Shown here: positions 8,705-16,624 of the stretch, piece by piece | How positions within the stretch are numbered: position 1 is the stretch's first letter | Layout: each line of letters begins with the position of its first letter | NCBI RefSeq assembly: GCF_000719865.1 | Contig: NZ_JOID01000001.1 | Coordinates: forward strand, 1-64,000 | Length of the DNA: 64,000 bases | From: Streptomyces albus subsp. albus | GTDB lineage: Bacteria > Actinomycetota > Actinomycetes > Streptomycetales > Streptomycetaceae | Direction: 5' to 3' | Notes under the pieces: model-generated | Seen by the model: only the letters and a program-made list of their open reading frames with translations | Databases searched by the model: none | Told to the model about the DNA's origin: nothing | Translations under genes and position numbers: made by a program

Positions 8705-9400
8705 TCAGTCCAGGGCCTTGACCAGCTCGGCCGCGAGCGGGCCGGAGGAAGCCGGGTTCTGGCCGGTGTACAGGTTGCGGTCGACGACGACGTTCGCGGA
8801 CCAGGGCTCGGCCTCGGCGTACTCCGTGCCCATCGCGACGAGACGGTCCTGGAGCAGCCACTTCGCCCGGTCCGCCAGGCCCGCCTGCTGCTCCTCGGCG
8901 TTGCTGAAGCCGGTGAGCCGGTAGCCCGCGAACGGCGAGCCGCCGTCCGCGCCGACGGTGGCCAGCAGCGCGGCGGGGGCGTGGCAGACCACGCCCAGGG
9001 GGCGGCCCGACTCCAGGGTCCGGGTCAGCACGGCGGCGGAGTCGGCGTTGACGGCCAGGTCCTCCATGGGGCCGTGGCCGCCGGGGTAGAAGACGGCGTC
9101 GTAGCCGGCCGGGTCCACGTCCTCCAGCTCGACGGGCCGCCGCAGTTCGTCGATCGAGGACAGCCTCTTCGCCATCGTGTCGGCGCCTTCCGGGCCGCCG
9201 TTGACCTCCGGCGCGAGGCTCGCCTTGTCGACCACCGGCACGACGCCGCCGGGGGTGGCGACCACGATCTCGTGGCCCGCGGCGGTGAACACCTCGTAGG
9301 GGGCCACGGCCTCCTCGGCCCAGAAGCCGGTCGGGTGCCGGGTGCCGTCGGCCAGCGTCCAGTAGTCGACGCCGGTCATCACGAACAGGATCTTTGCCAT
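8705..9400 (-). CDS. DJ-1/PfpI family (glyoxalase III / Hsp31-like) protein
   Basis: A 231-aa member of the DJ-1/PfpI superfamily. The nucleophile elbow is GVVCHAP with Cys139-His140, and an acidic pair sits in GFWAEE (Glu29/Glu30), as in Hsp31-type glyoxalase III, which converts methylglyoxal to lactate without glutathione. An Asp/Glu near PEGADTMAKRL may complete the site. The start has GGAAAGAGAG upstream in the mRNA. It is first in a run with a TetR gene, aldehyde dehydrogenase and exporter, which supports a role in carbonyl stress. A protease or chaperone function is a weaker alternative. Confidence 0.85.
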   Translation of the reverse strand: MAKILFVMTGVDYWTLADGTRHPTGFWAEEAVAPYEVFTAAGHEIVVATPGGVVPVVDKASLAPEVNGGPEGADTMAKRLSSIDELRRPVELEDVDPAGYDAVFYPGGHGPMEDLAVNADSAAVLTRTLESGRPLGVVCHAPAALLATVGADGGSPFAGYRLTGFSNAEEQQAGLADRAKWLLQDRLVAMGTEYAEAEPWSANVVVDRNLYTGQNPASSGPLAAELVKALD

Positions 9401-9494
9401 GGTGGTGCTCTCTTTCCGGGTTCCGGTTCCGGTCCGGGGTCTACCGCGGTTCCGTTTCCGGGTTGGGGTCGTTCCGGTGTTCTCGGGTGACGGT

Positions 9495-9520
9495 CTGACG
9501 TTCTGGACTCAGAGCGTCAG
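9495..9520. promoter_or_regulatory. Imperfect inverted repeat between the DJ-1 and LysR genes (operator candidate)
   Basis: CTGACG (9495-9500) and CGTCAG (9515-9520) are exact complements, and inside them TCTG (9502-9505) faces CAGA (9510-9513). The symmetry covers 10 of 13 positions per arm. The T-N10/11-A inner element fits a LysR box; the full repeat could equally serve the TetR protein. It is in the divergent promoter region, 95 bases from the DJ-1 start. Confidence 0.5.
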
Positions 9521-9580
9521 CTCACCGGCACCCCCGACCGTAGGGTGCCTCCGCTTCGGCGGGCCAATAGAATGGGCAAG

Positions 9581-10621
9581 ATGAGAAATAGGGAATCCAA
9601 TGGGTCACGGGACGGGTCGCGGGGAACGCGGTCCGAGCCCTCGCGGGACTCCCCGGCGGCCTCGCGGGTCCCGCCGGCGCCGCCGCCGGGACCGTCCGGC
9701 CCCCGTCAGGCACCACCCGCGCCCCTCAACCTCTCCCTTCTCCGCACCTTCCTGGCCGTCCACCGGACCGGCTCGTACACGGCTGCCGCGCCCCTGCTCG
9801 GCCTGTCCCAGCCGACCGTGACCACACAGATCCGCGCGCTGGAGCGGCACCTCGGGCGCCAGCTCTTCGAGCGGCAGTCGCGCGGGGTGGCGTCCACGCC
9901 CTTCGCCGACGAGCTGGCGGACCGGGTCGCCGGCCCGATCGACGCCCTGTCCGCCGTCACCGACCGCGGACGGCTCGACGGCGACGACGCCGCCGCGCCG
10001 GTGCACCTCGCCGGGCCGGCCGACTTCCTCAGCTCCTGCGCCCTGCGCGTCCTCGCGCCGCTGGTCGCGCGCGGGGTGCGGCTCCGGGTCACCACGGGGC
10101 TCTCCGACGACCTGCTGGAGGGACTCCGCACCGGCCGCCACGACCTGGTGGTCTCCGCCCGCCGGCCGCGCGGCCGCACCCTGGAGTCCGTACCGCTGGC
10201 GGACGAGGAGTTCGTCCTGGTCGCCTCGCCCGCGTGGGCCGAGCGGATCGGCCCGGACCGGGTCGCCGCCGAGGGCCCGTCCGCCCTGTGCGGGGTGCCG
10301 CTGGTGACGTACGCGGAGGATCTGCCCATAGCCCGCCGCTACTGGCGCCATGTCTTCGGCCGGCGCCTGACCGGGCAGGCCGCGCTGACCATGCCGGATC
10401 TGCGGGGTGTCCTGACGGCGGTCGCCGCCGGGGCCGGCGTCACCGTCCTGCCGAGCTACCTCTGCCGGGCCGAACTCGCCTCGGGCGCCCTGGTCCCGCT
10501 GCTCAGCCCGGAGGACCCGCCCATCAATACGGCCTATCTCGTGCAGCGCCCCGGCACCGCGGACAACCCGCACGTGGGGCTGGTCCGCGACCACCTGCTG
10601 AGCGAGTCCCGCACCTGGTGA
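9581..10621 (+). CDS. LysR-family transcriptional regulator
   Basis: A 346-aa (from ATG 9581) LysR-type regulator. After a 48-residue Ser/Arg/Pro-rich leader it has the standard winged helix (LSLLRTFLAVHRTGSYTAAA, then LGLSQPTVTTQI and LGRQLFER), followed by the two-lobed periplasmic-binding-like co-inducer domain ending about residue 330. The leader is longer than usual for the family; ATGs at 9545, 9572 and 9581 are all in frame, and the last was chosen because AAG-rich bases precede it, but the true start may be further downstream. It is divergent from the DJ-1 gene with a LysR-box-like repeat between, so DJ-1 is a likely target. Confidence 0.85.
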   Translation: MRNRESNGSRDGSRGTRSEPSRDSPAASRVPPAPPPGPSGPRQAPPAPLNLSLLRTFLAVHRTGSYTAAAPLLGLSQPTVTTQIRALERHLGRQLFERQSRGVASTPFADELADRVAGPIDALSAVTDRGRLDGDDAAAPVHLAGPADFLSSCALRVLAPLVARGVRLRVTTGLSDDLLEGLRTGRHDLVVSARRPRGRTLESVPLADEEFVLVASPAWAERIGPDRVAAEGPSALCGVPLVTYAEDLPIARRYWRHVFGRRLTGQAALTMPDLRGVLTAVAAGAGVTVLPSYLCRAELASGALVPLLSPEDPPINTAYLVQRPGTADNPHVGLVRDHLLSESRTW

Positions 10622-10670
10622 CCCGGCGGGCGGCCGGGCCGGTGCCGGTGCCGGCGGTGTCCGGGGGAGG

Positions 10671-11510
10671 TCAGTCACCGGGGTGCGCCCGCAGGTGCTC
10701 CAGCAGCAGACGGTTGAGCACGCCGGGGACCTCCTCCGGCACCCAGTGGCCGACGCCCGGGAGACGCTCGAAGCGGTAGGGCCCCTTGACGCGGCTCCCG
10801 GTCTCCTCGGCGGCGGCCGGGCCGAAGGCCGTGTCCTCCGTGCCCCAGACGTACAGCACGGGCACGCCGGTGGCGCCGATCGTGCGGCCGGGGCGGCCGC
10901 CCCGGTACCAGTTCAGCGCCCCGGTCAGGGCGCCCGGCCGCGACAGGTGCCGCACGTAGTCCTCGACCCTGTCCGCCGGGACCGCGTCGCCGTAGAGGGC
11001 ACGCAGTTCGCGGGCGCCGTCCGCGAGCATGCGCCGCTCGGTCGCCGGGTCCCGCCACTCGAGCATGTACCGCGAGCGCTCCCGCTGGTCCGGGTCGGTG
11101 CGGAGGGTGCTCGCCAGGGCGCCGGGGTGCGGGGTGGACACGACCGCCAGGGTGCGCAGCCGGTCCGGGTGGGTGTCGGCGGTCCACCAGGCCACCGCGC
11201 CGCCCCAGTCGTGGCCGACGAGGTCGAAGACGGGCCAGCCGAGTTCACCGGTGATCGCGATCACGTCGGCGACGAGGGCGTCCATGCCGTACTCGGCCGG
11301 GTCCTCCGGGCGGGCCCCCGGCGAGTACCCGCGCTGGTCGGGCGCCACCACCCGGAACCCCTGGGCCGCCAGCGCGTCGATCTGCCGCTCCCAGACGAGC
11401 CCGGCCTGCGGAAAGCCGTGCAGCAGCAGGACGGGACGGCCGTCCTCGGGCCCCGCGGTGATCGCGTCGAAGACTCCGCGGGAGGTCTGGATCCTCACCT
11501 GACCGGCCAT
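10671..11510 (-). CDS. Alpha/beta hydrolase, epoxide hydrolase-like
   Basis: The 279-aa protein has an oxyanion motif LLLHGFPQ at about 28-35 and a nucleophile elbow GHDWGG with Asp101 in place of Ser, the signature of epoxide hydrolases and haloalkane dehalogenases. The acid is likely in YVWGTEDTAFG and the catalytic His in GVGHWVPEE near the C-terminus. The PDQRGYSPG block is typical of epoxide hydrolases. The ATG at 11510 was chosen because GAAGGGGTGG lies 8 bases upstream in the mRNA; an ATG 18 bases earlier is in frame. A strong promoter with an overlapping TetR-type operator lies directly in front. Confidence 0.85.
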   Translation of the reverse strand: MAGQVRIQTSRGVFDAITAGPEDGRPVLLLHGFPQAGLVWERQIDALAAQGFRVVAPDQRGYSPGARPEDPAEYGMDALVADVIAITGELGWPVFDLVGHDWGGAVAWWTADTHPDRLRTLAVVSTPHPGALASTLRTDPDQRERSRYMLEWRDPATERRMLADGARELRALYGDAVPADRVEDYVRHLSRPGALTGALNWYRGGRPGRTIGATGVPVLYVWGTEDTAFGPAAAEETGSRVKGPYRFERLPGVGHWVPEEVPGVLNRLLLEHLRAHPGD

Positions 11511-11528
11511 GCGCCGCCACCCCTTCAT

Positions 11529-11573
11529 ACCGACTGGTCGGTTCAGCCTTTGGCAGAGGAGGGGATCTGTCAA
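11529..11573 (-). promoter_or_regulatory. Sigma70-type promoter with overlapping TetR-type operator
   Basis: On the minus strand TTGACA (11568-11573) and AAGGCT (11545-11550) are 17 bases apart, a near-ideal -35/-10 pair. Immediately after the -10, ACCGAC-CA-GTCGGT (11529-11542) is a perfect palindrome of the kind bound by many TetR repressors. A repressor bound there would cover the start point. The first ATG of the epoxide hydrolase-like gene overlaps its edge, and the preferred start is 18 bases on. Confidence 0.7.
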
Positions 11574-11610
11574 GCGAGCTGCGCACACGCACCCACGGTT
11601 CCGCAGGCAC

Positions 11611-13515
11611 TCAACTCTGGGAGGCCGGCTTGTACTGCGCCCAGGATCTGTTGAAGGTGCTGTTCGAGAGATTCAGCGCTCTTCTGAGTGATTCGTTCGT
11701 GTAGCCCAACTCTTCCTTGAGGGCGAAGATCCTCCGCCATTGTTCCCCGGGGATTTTCGAGGCGGTGCCCCGGGCCTGGCTCTGGAGAGCCTCCCAGACC
11801 GCTTCCCCGACGATGTCCTTGATCCTGGTTTTGTGCGCTTCGGTGAATTCGGCGCTGGTCTCTCCGGCTGCGTAACGCTTGCTCTTTCCCTCTGTCTTCT
11901 GTTTCTTCGCGGTGTCCGCCGGTTTTTTCCAGGTGTCCGGGATGGCGCTGCCGTCGGCGCTCCGCAGCGGCAGGTGGTTCAGGTCTTCGGACTCGTATCC
12001 GCTCGACTCGGTCTCGAACGTGCGCGTTTCCGCCCCGCCGACAACCGATACGTGGCCCTCGCTGCTCTTCAGCTTGTCGAGGATCTGCGCGTGCCAGGCG
12101 TCATCGGACCTGTCCGTCGGTTCGTGGTCCATCTCCATCGCGTCGGGGTGCTCCCACGGCCGGCCCAGGGAGTACGCCTCGATGGCGCGCAGCGCGTTCT
12201 TGAAGTAAGCGCCCGGGTTCCGGTTGACGGCGAGACCGCCCGCGAACATGTTGTCGCTCACGTGCCGCAACAGGGCGCCACAGGCCAGACAGGGACGCTT
12301 GGTGCCGCGGATCAGGAAGTTGTCCGACGTGATGTCCTCCGGCGAGATGCGGGCCGCTTTGAGCGCGGCGATCAGCTTCTGTTCGGCGTGAATCGTCACG
12401 CTCTCGCCGGCCGCGACCTCGTTGGCGGTCTTGATGAGGATGATGACGTTCTTGTACTCGTCGCTGGTGAGGAGGTGCCGCAGCCCTTCGTTCACCTCGG
12501 TGCTCGCGAGATCCACCACCACGGTGGTCAACCGCTCCGTGGCCTCCTCGCCCGCCGGCGGACGCGTGGCGCCCACCAGGGCGTCACCCGTGGCGTTGCG
12601 CGTGGGTCGGGCCGCCCCGCTCGCGCTCGCCCGTTCGTCGTCCGCCTGGTACCCCTCGTCGTCGGGGGAGGGCTTGAGGACGCGGCCGATTCCCGCTCTG
12701 GCCGCCCGGCGCCGGTTGTTGATCAGCGCGGCTTCCTTGTGGCCGCTGGCCGCGCGGCCGACGAGGGGGGTCTCCATGCCGAGCATGTCCGTGAACGACG
12801 CGGAGTTCTGCTGGTGCAGCGCCTCCAGGAGGTCTATGGATTCATTGATGTTCGAACTCAGGACGATGCGGTCGTTGATGAGCATCCCCTGGATCTCCGA
12901 TTCGGCAGGGGGCTTCCGGTCGGCCGGTGCGACCGCCTTGAGGTGCTGGACACAGGCGAGCAGACGGATCGCGATGTGCCGCATCGTCTGCACCGCCCGT
13001 TCCTCCGCGAAGCTGCGGGCCTCGCGCCGGACCTTTCCCTCCGCCGAGAGCGCGCCGAGCTGATCGGCGCCGGAGCCGGTGAACCGGTCCGCGTGTTCCG
13101 GCGTGGCCTCCCACGCGGTGACCAGCTCGTTGTGCGGCAGTACCCGCTTCCTCTTGCCGGCTCTCGCGTTCTCCGGAGTCTCCTCGTCGCCGGCGCGCTG
13201 GACCACGGGGACGGAGACGGGCCCCGCCGGCAGTCTGTTGGCCAGGGCCCCGTGGGCGGCGGAGCGTTGCACGGGGGTTTCCCCGGCCTGTCCCGCCCGG
13301 TGACCACAGCCCGCGTCGTGCTGATGCCGTTCCCGGCCCGGTGGTTGGGCATGAGGATGGCCGGCGCGTTGCAGCATGTGCGCGACGGCGGCGTTCCCGG
13401 CGGTCCCCTGGAGTGCGTCCAGCCCGGCCCGGCCCGTCGGGGCGGGCGTCCTGGGGACGGGCGCTTGTCTCCTGCCGGCGTCGGTGGCCCGGTCAGAGGC
13501 ACGCTCGTACACCAC
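11611..13515 (-). CDS. Putative injected deaminase-toxin-like protein with AGNAAV N-terminus
   Basis: This 634-aa protein has no signal peptide. Residues 30-50 read as AGLDALQGTAGNAAVAHMLQ, the motif that opens many Streptomyces proteins linked to contractile injection systems (often before a DUF4157 domain, absent here). VQR repeats occur at 82, 105 and nearby. In the middle, HAE at 376-378 (VTIHAEQKLIAAL) and PCLAC at 408-412 form the two-part zinc signature of the cytidine-deaminase fold, about 30 residues apart, as in bacterial deaminase toxins. The last 50 residues (around GYTNESLRRALNLSNSTF) look like a helix-turn-helix. The GTG at 13515 has AGAAAGG upstream. Codon and base use near the 3' end is less GC-biased than in neighbours. 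No immunity gene is recognisable beside it. Deaminase assignment is from motif only; target is unknown. Confidence 0.6.
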   Translation of the reverse strand: MVYERASDRATDAGRRQAPVPRTPAPTGRAGLDALQGTAGNAAVAHMLQRAGHPHAQPPGRERHQHDAGCGHRAGQAGETPVQRSAAHGALANRLPAGPVSVPVVQRAGDEETPENARAGKRKRVLPHNELVTAWEATPEHADRFTGSGADQLGALSAEGKVRREARSFAEERAVQTMRHIAIRLLACVQHLKAVAPADRKPPAESEIQGMLINDRIVLSSNINESIDLLEALHQQNSASFTDMLGMETPLVGRAASGHKEAALINNRRRAARAGIGRVLKPSPDDEGYQADDERASASGAARPTRNATGDALVGATRPPAGEEATERLTTVVVDLASTEVNEGLRHLLTSDEYKNVIILIKTANEVAAGESVTIHAEQKLIAALKAARISPEDITSDNFLIRGTKRPCLACGALLRHVSDNMFAGGLAVNRNPGAYFKNALRAIEAYSLGRPWEHPDAMEMDHEPTDRSDDAWHAQILDKLKSSEGHVSVVGGAETRTFETESSGYESEDLNHLPLRSADGSAIPDTWKKPADTAKKQKTEGKSKRYAAGETSAEFTEAHKTRIKDIVGEAVWEALQSQARGTASKIPGEQWRRIFALKEELGYTNESLRRALNLSNSTFNRSWAQYKPASQS

Positions 13516-13708
13516 CGCAACGCCTTTCTGCGAACATCGTTTGGTCGAACCTCGCCCACACCACCGTGCCCGGCAAGGCCACTGAGGGCAGCCTTTCGGG
13601 CAAGACCCTCACCCCGTCCTCGATCAGCCCCACCGCCCACCTCCGCCCCGTCCGCCCGGGCTGCCCGAGCGGCGTGTGCGACGTCGACGGGCCCGGGAAC
13701 GCGCCCGG

Positions 13709-14308
13709 CTACGCCACGTTCCCGAGGGCCGGGGCGGCGGCGACGCGCGGCAGGGCCGTGACGGCCACGGGGCGGGCCAGGAGCGAGTAGGACCCCGTGT
13801 GGTCGGCGGCGGTGAGGCGGAACGGCAGGCCCTCGGCGAGCCGTTGGGCGGCGGCCTGCTGCTCCAGCTCGTCGGCGGCCCAGCGGCGCAGTTCCGCGGG
13901 CGCGTCGGCGTAGCGCTCGGGGACGGGGCACAGGACGCCCTCCCCGGCCCAGGGCTCCGCCGGGTCCGGGTCGAGACCGTCGGCGATCCGGTGCGCCTGG
14001 GCGCGCAGCCAGCGGAGGGCGAGGCGGCGGGTGGGCGCCGCGTAGCCGCCGAGCCGGACGGCGACGGTGCGGCCGTTCACCGGGCCCTCGGCGGCGGCCT
14101 CCGACCAGTAGACGCAGGCCGCCGACGCGCCCGGCCGGGGCCCGCCGTCCACTGCCACCCCGTGCGGCGCGACGGTCAGCGCGCGGCGCCGCGCGGGCGC
14201 CCCCGGCCGCTTCCCGTCCGCCGGGGCGGCGGGCGGACGCACCCCCAAGTGCCGTACGGGGGGCGGGAGTCGGGCGGGACACGGGGGGAGGCGGAGGTCG
14301 TTGGTCAC
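13709..14308 (-). CDS. Hypothetical protein
   Basis: I do not recognise this 199-aa protein. It is basic and Pro/Arg-rich at the N-terminus, then has a more ordered region with ACVYWSEAAAEG, NGRTVAVRLGGYAAP and a helical stretch (LRRWAADELEQQAAAQRLAEGLPF) and ends at LGNVA. No transmembrane segment or signal peptide is evident. GTG 14308 is used as start; GTG 14353 is also in frame, and a -10-like TACAGT lies at 14370-14375 just upstream of it on the minus strand. Reading-frame GC bias supports coding. Confidence 0.55.
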   Translation of the reverse strand: MTNDLRLPPCPARLPPPVRHLGVRPPAAPADGKRPGAPARRRALTVAPHGVAVDGGPRPGASAACVYWSEAAAEGPVNGRTVAVRLGGYAAPTRRLALRWLRAQAHRIADGLDPDPAEPWAGEGVLCPVPERYADAPAELRRWAADELEQQAAAQRLAEGLPFRLTAADHTGSYSLLARPVAVTALPRVAAAPALGNVA

Positions 14309-14464
14309 GTCCCCGAACCCTGCCGCTCCGGCCTCGTGTTGACCAGAGGTCACGCACCGCCACCCGAGGACTGTACGGGCGCGGCACCCTCCGGTACGCG
14401 CCGTACGGAGGACCGGTGGGCGAGGGAGCGGCGCACGCGCGCACCCGTGCCCCGGCCCGTGCGC

Positions 14465-14568
14465 CGGTGCGTCCGCTCCCCCGCGGCCGCGCCGCCCTGC
14501 CTCCGGGGACACCCGCGGGCCGGTGCGCCCGCGCGTCGGTGCGTCCGGGCACCGGTGCACCCGGGCGA
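14465..14568. repeat. Period-16 GC-rich minisatellite, first cluster
   Basis: Three head-to-tail units of 16 bp start at 14521, 14537 and 14553 (CGGTGCGCCCGCGCGT, CGGTGCGTCCGGGCAC, CGGTGCACCCGGGCGA), and an isolated copy CGGTGCGTCCGCTCCC lies at 14465-14480. The region 14309-14830 holds no gene I can support; open frames there are products of this repeat. Confidence 0.7.
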
Positions 14569-14703
14569 GGCGGCCCGGCGCGCCGCGGCCCCGGCGGTCC
14601 GGCGTGTGTCCGCGGTGGCTTCGCGCCGGCGGGTCCGCACGCCGGTCCCGCACCCACCACAGCCCGGTCCTGCCGCCGCCCGGCGCCCGGAGGAGCCGCG
14701 CAC

Positions 14704-14745
14704 CGGTGCGTCCGCGCACCGGTGGGTCCGCGCGCCGGTGTGGCG
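14704..14745. repeat. Period-16 GC-rich minisatellite, second cluster
   Basis: Units CGGTGCGTCCGCGCAC (14704-14719), CGGTGGGTCCGCGCGC (14720-14735) and a partial third continue the same 16-bp family as the cluster 150 bp to the left. Confidence 0.7.
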
Positions 14746-14830
14746 TGACCGCGTGACGGCGAACCGCAGGATCTCAGCTCGCCGCAGCCGGTGAGCCGGC
14801 TCCCGGCCTTCCCCGCTCCTCCCGTTCCGG

Positions 14831-15109
14831 TCAGCCGTCCCGCTGCTGTCGGCAGTCCGCGGGCATCGTCCGCGGGGCGCCGGTGGGCAGCAACGCCCGC
14901 TCGGCCGTGGTGAAGTCCCTTCCCACCACCGCACACAGCCGCCCGGCCACCCGGTCTCCGCGCAGGTCCAGTTCCCGGTACCAGAAGTCGCCCGCGCTGA
15001 TCACCCGGTGCCCGGTCAGCCGGGTGTCCAGAGGCTTGGCGAGGGGGACCTCGGCGACGACGGCCCCGCCGTTCTTCAGGTCCCGGAGCCGCAGGTCGGC
15101 CCCGCTCAC
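14831..15109 (-). CDS. Small hypothetical protein, coupled to a lost upstream gene
   Basis: A 92-aa hydrophilic product (VSGADLRLRDLKNGG to the C-terminal CRQQRDG) with ordered sequence such as VVAEVPLAKPLDTRLTG and GDFWYRELDLRGDRVAGRL. I do not recognise the family. The GTG at 15109 overlaps a TGA stop as GTGA, which is the stop of another minus-strand frame reading GEVARLRAAEEPAALLAP, so it seems once to have been the second gene of a coupled pair. The upstream partner is now joined to a protease fragment, so this gene may no longer be expressed normally. Confidence 0.5.
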   Translation of the reverse strand: MSGADLRLRDLKNGGAVVAEVPLAKPLDTRLTGHRVISAGDFWYRELDLRGDRVAGRLCAVVGRDFTTAERALLPTGAPRTMPADCRQQRDG

Positions 15110-15209
15110 CAGGGTGACTGGGAGGCCGCCGGGCCCGTGGCCGGGGCGAGAAGCGCCGCCGGTTCCTCCGCCGCGCGCAGCCGGGCCACCTCGCCCGACC
15201 GGCGGGCGG

Positions 15210-15506
15210 ACCGGCGGCGTCGGTCTCCATCTGGAGCAAGCAGGTGCCCTGTTGAGCGTGCAGGGTGCCGGCGTCCCAGACGCCGTGCTCCGCGTCCTGG
15301 GGGTGGCCGAGCACCCGGAAGCCGTGGCCCCAGACCTGGGTGCCGTCCACGAGCGGGACGGGACGGGTACCGGGCACGGGCCGCTCCAGCCGCAGCAGGG
15401 CCACGTCGCCGCGCTCGTCCTCGTCGATCCGCTGCCAGGAGACGACGCGGGCCGGGGCGGCGGGGACGGCCCCGTCAACTGCTGTACGGTTCAACGGCAT
15501 TGCCAT
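15210..15506 (-). pseudogene. Internal fragment of a trypsin-like serine protease
   Basis: The minus-strand frame from 15506 reads VVSWQRIDEDERGDVALLRLE, then VWGHGFRVLGHP, HGVWDAGTL and LLQMETDAAG. These are the central blocks of the Streptomyces trypsin-like peptidases fused to effector domains: the catalytic Asp region (GDVALLRLE) and the strand before the catalytic Ser. The His-bearing N-terminal part and the Ser-bearing GFSGAP part are both missing, and after 15210 the frame enters unrelated sequence. It is a relic joined to the tail of another gene. Confidence 0.6.
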
Positions 15507-15611
15507 CCCTCACGGCCTCCGGCGCTGCGCCGGACACCTAGCGGGGAACCGTCCCGGTGACGACCACGCCGGGATGCCGCGGCGTCGGCCGCCAACAGAA
15601 GGGGGACGGAC

Positions 15612-15809
15612 ATGGCCGTACTCGCCCTGTCCGGGATCATCGCGCTCGTCGCCGGAGCGTGCGCCTGCGTGGTGTGGGCGGCGCGGGGCGGCCCGCGCTG
15701 GGTGCGCGTGATCGCCGGAGTGACCTTGGCGGTGGCTGAGGTGGTGAGCATGCTGGCGCGTTCCGGCCGAGGGTCGAGCGCGGGGCGGGGCGGAGGCTCG
15801 GACGACTGA
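15612..15809 (+). CDS. Small membrane protein
   Basis: A 65-aa product with a first transmembrane segment (AVLALSGIIALVAGACACVV) and a second, weaker one (WVRVIAGVTLAVAEVVSML), ending in a Ser/Gly/Arg tail. AGAAGGGGGA lies 6 bases before the ATG, a good ribosome site for such a short gene. No family is recognised. It is isolated between a gene relic and a convergent SnoaL-like gene; 15810-15991 shows nothing else. Confidence 0.6.
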   Translation: MAVLALSGIIALVAGACACVVWAARGGPRWVRVIAGVTLAVAEVVSMLARSGRGSSAGRGGGSDD

Positions 15810-15991
15810 CGCGGGGTGGTGCGGCGTGTGGTGCCGGACCCGGTCCGTCTCAACGTCCTCGCGGCGGAGGACCATTGAACAGCGCGCCGCCCGCACGGGC
15901 AGCGCGTGCTCGCTGCCTGTCGGCTGCTCACGACCGCGGGGGCCTGGCACGCGCGCCCGAGCCGCCGGCACAACCGCCGGCGTGGGCGGGG

Positions 15992-16438
15992 TCAGGTGCC
16001 CGGTGCGGGCGCCGGGACGAGGCCGTCCTCCACCAGGCCGGTCAGGACCGCCTGGCCGAGGGTGACGACGGCCGAGTGCGGGCGGACCATGACCGTGAGC
16101 TCCGTGATCAGGCCGTTCTCGTCGAAGGAGAAGAGGTCCATGCCGTGGATCTCCTTGCCGTCCACGGTCGCGCGGAAGATCAGCACGGCGGAGTCGGCGT
16201 CCTCGCCGGTGGCGCCGCGCTCGGCGGTGCCGGTGAACTCGCCGACGTAGCGGAAGTCCTCGAAGACGCGCATCAGCACGCCCAGCACGCCCATGATCAT
16301 GGGCCGGCCCTCGAACGGGCGGAACTTCACCGGGCTGTAGAGGCGGGCGTCAGGCGTGAAGAGTTCCTCCAGGGTGGCGAGGTCCCGCTGCTCCGCGGCC
16401 GCACGGAAACGCTTCTGGGTCTGGGTCCGGGTGGACAT
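15992..16438 (-). CDS. SnoaL/NTF2-like fold protein
   Basis: A 148-aa single-domain protein of the cone-shaped NTF2/SnoaL-like fold: an N-terminal helix pair (FRAAAEQRDLATLEELFTPDA), then strands with HGMDLFSFDENGLITELTVMVRP near the end. Members include small enzymes and ligand-binding proteins; no catalytic set can be assigned here. GAGGAG precedes the ATG. It follows the PadR and FadH-like genes on the same strand and may act on the same compound. Confidence 0.75.
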   Translation of the reverse strand: MSTRTQTQKRFRAAAEQRDLATLEELFTPDARLYSPVKFRPFEGRPMIMGVLGVLMRVFEDFRYVGEFTGTAERGATGEDADSAVLIFRATVDGKEIHGMDLFSFDENGLITELTVMVRPHSAVVTLGQAVLTGLVEDGLVPAPAPGT

Positions 16439-16624
16439 GGCTGCTCCTCATTCCTCTCGCGATGCGCGCCGCCGCCCCGTTGGCGGCCGGCGTCGTCCCG
16501 GGCGGCGGCACGCGTGTGACGCCTCCGGGGAGCGTGTGGGTGGTGTCCCCCGGCGGCATCTCCGGCGCGAGCGCGAGGTGCGTGCGGTGCGAGCGTCGCG
16601 TCCTCGTCGCTCCGCCGGTGGTGC

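Noticed and set aside
13516..13708. Plus-strand frame with fairly varied composition (NIVWSNLAHTTVPG)
   Set aside because: No start with ribosome site, runs through two convergent genes, and no family recognised.
12858..15506. An 882-codon minus-strand open frame
   Set aside because: It joins the protease fragment to out-of-frame shadow of the hypothetical gene and of the deaminase-like gene; composition is Arg/Pro/Gly-rich after the first 100 residues.
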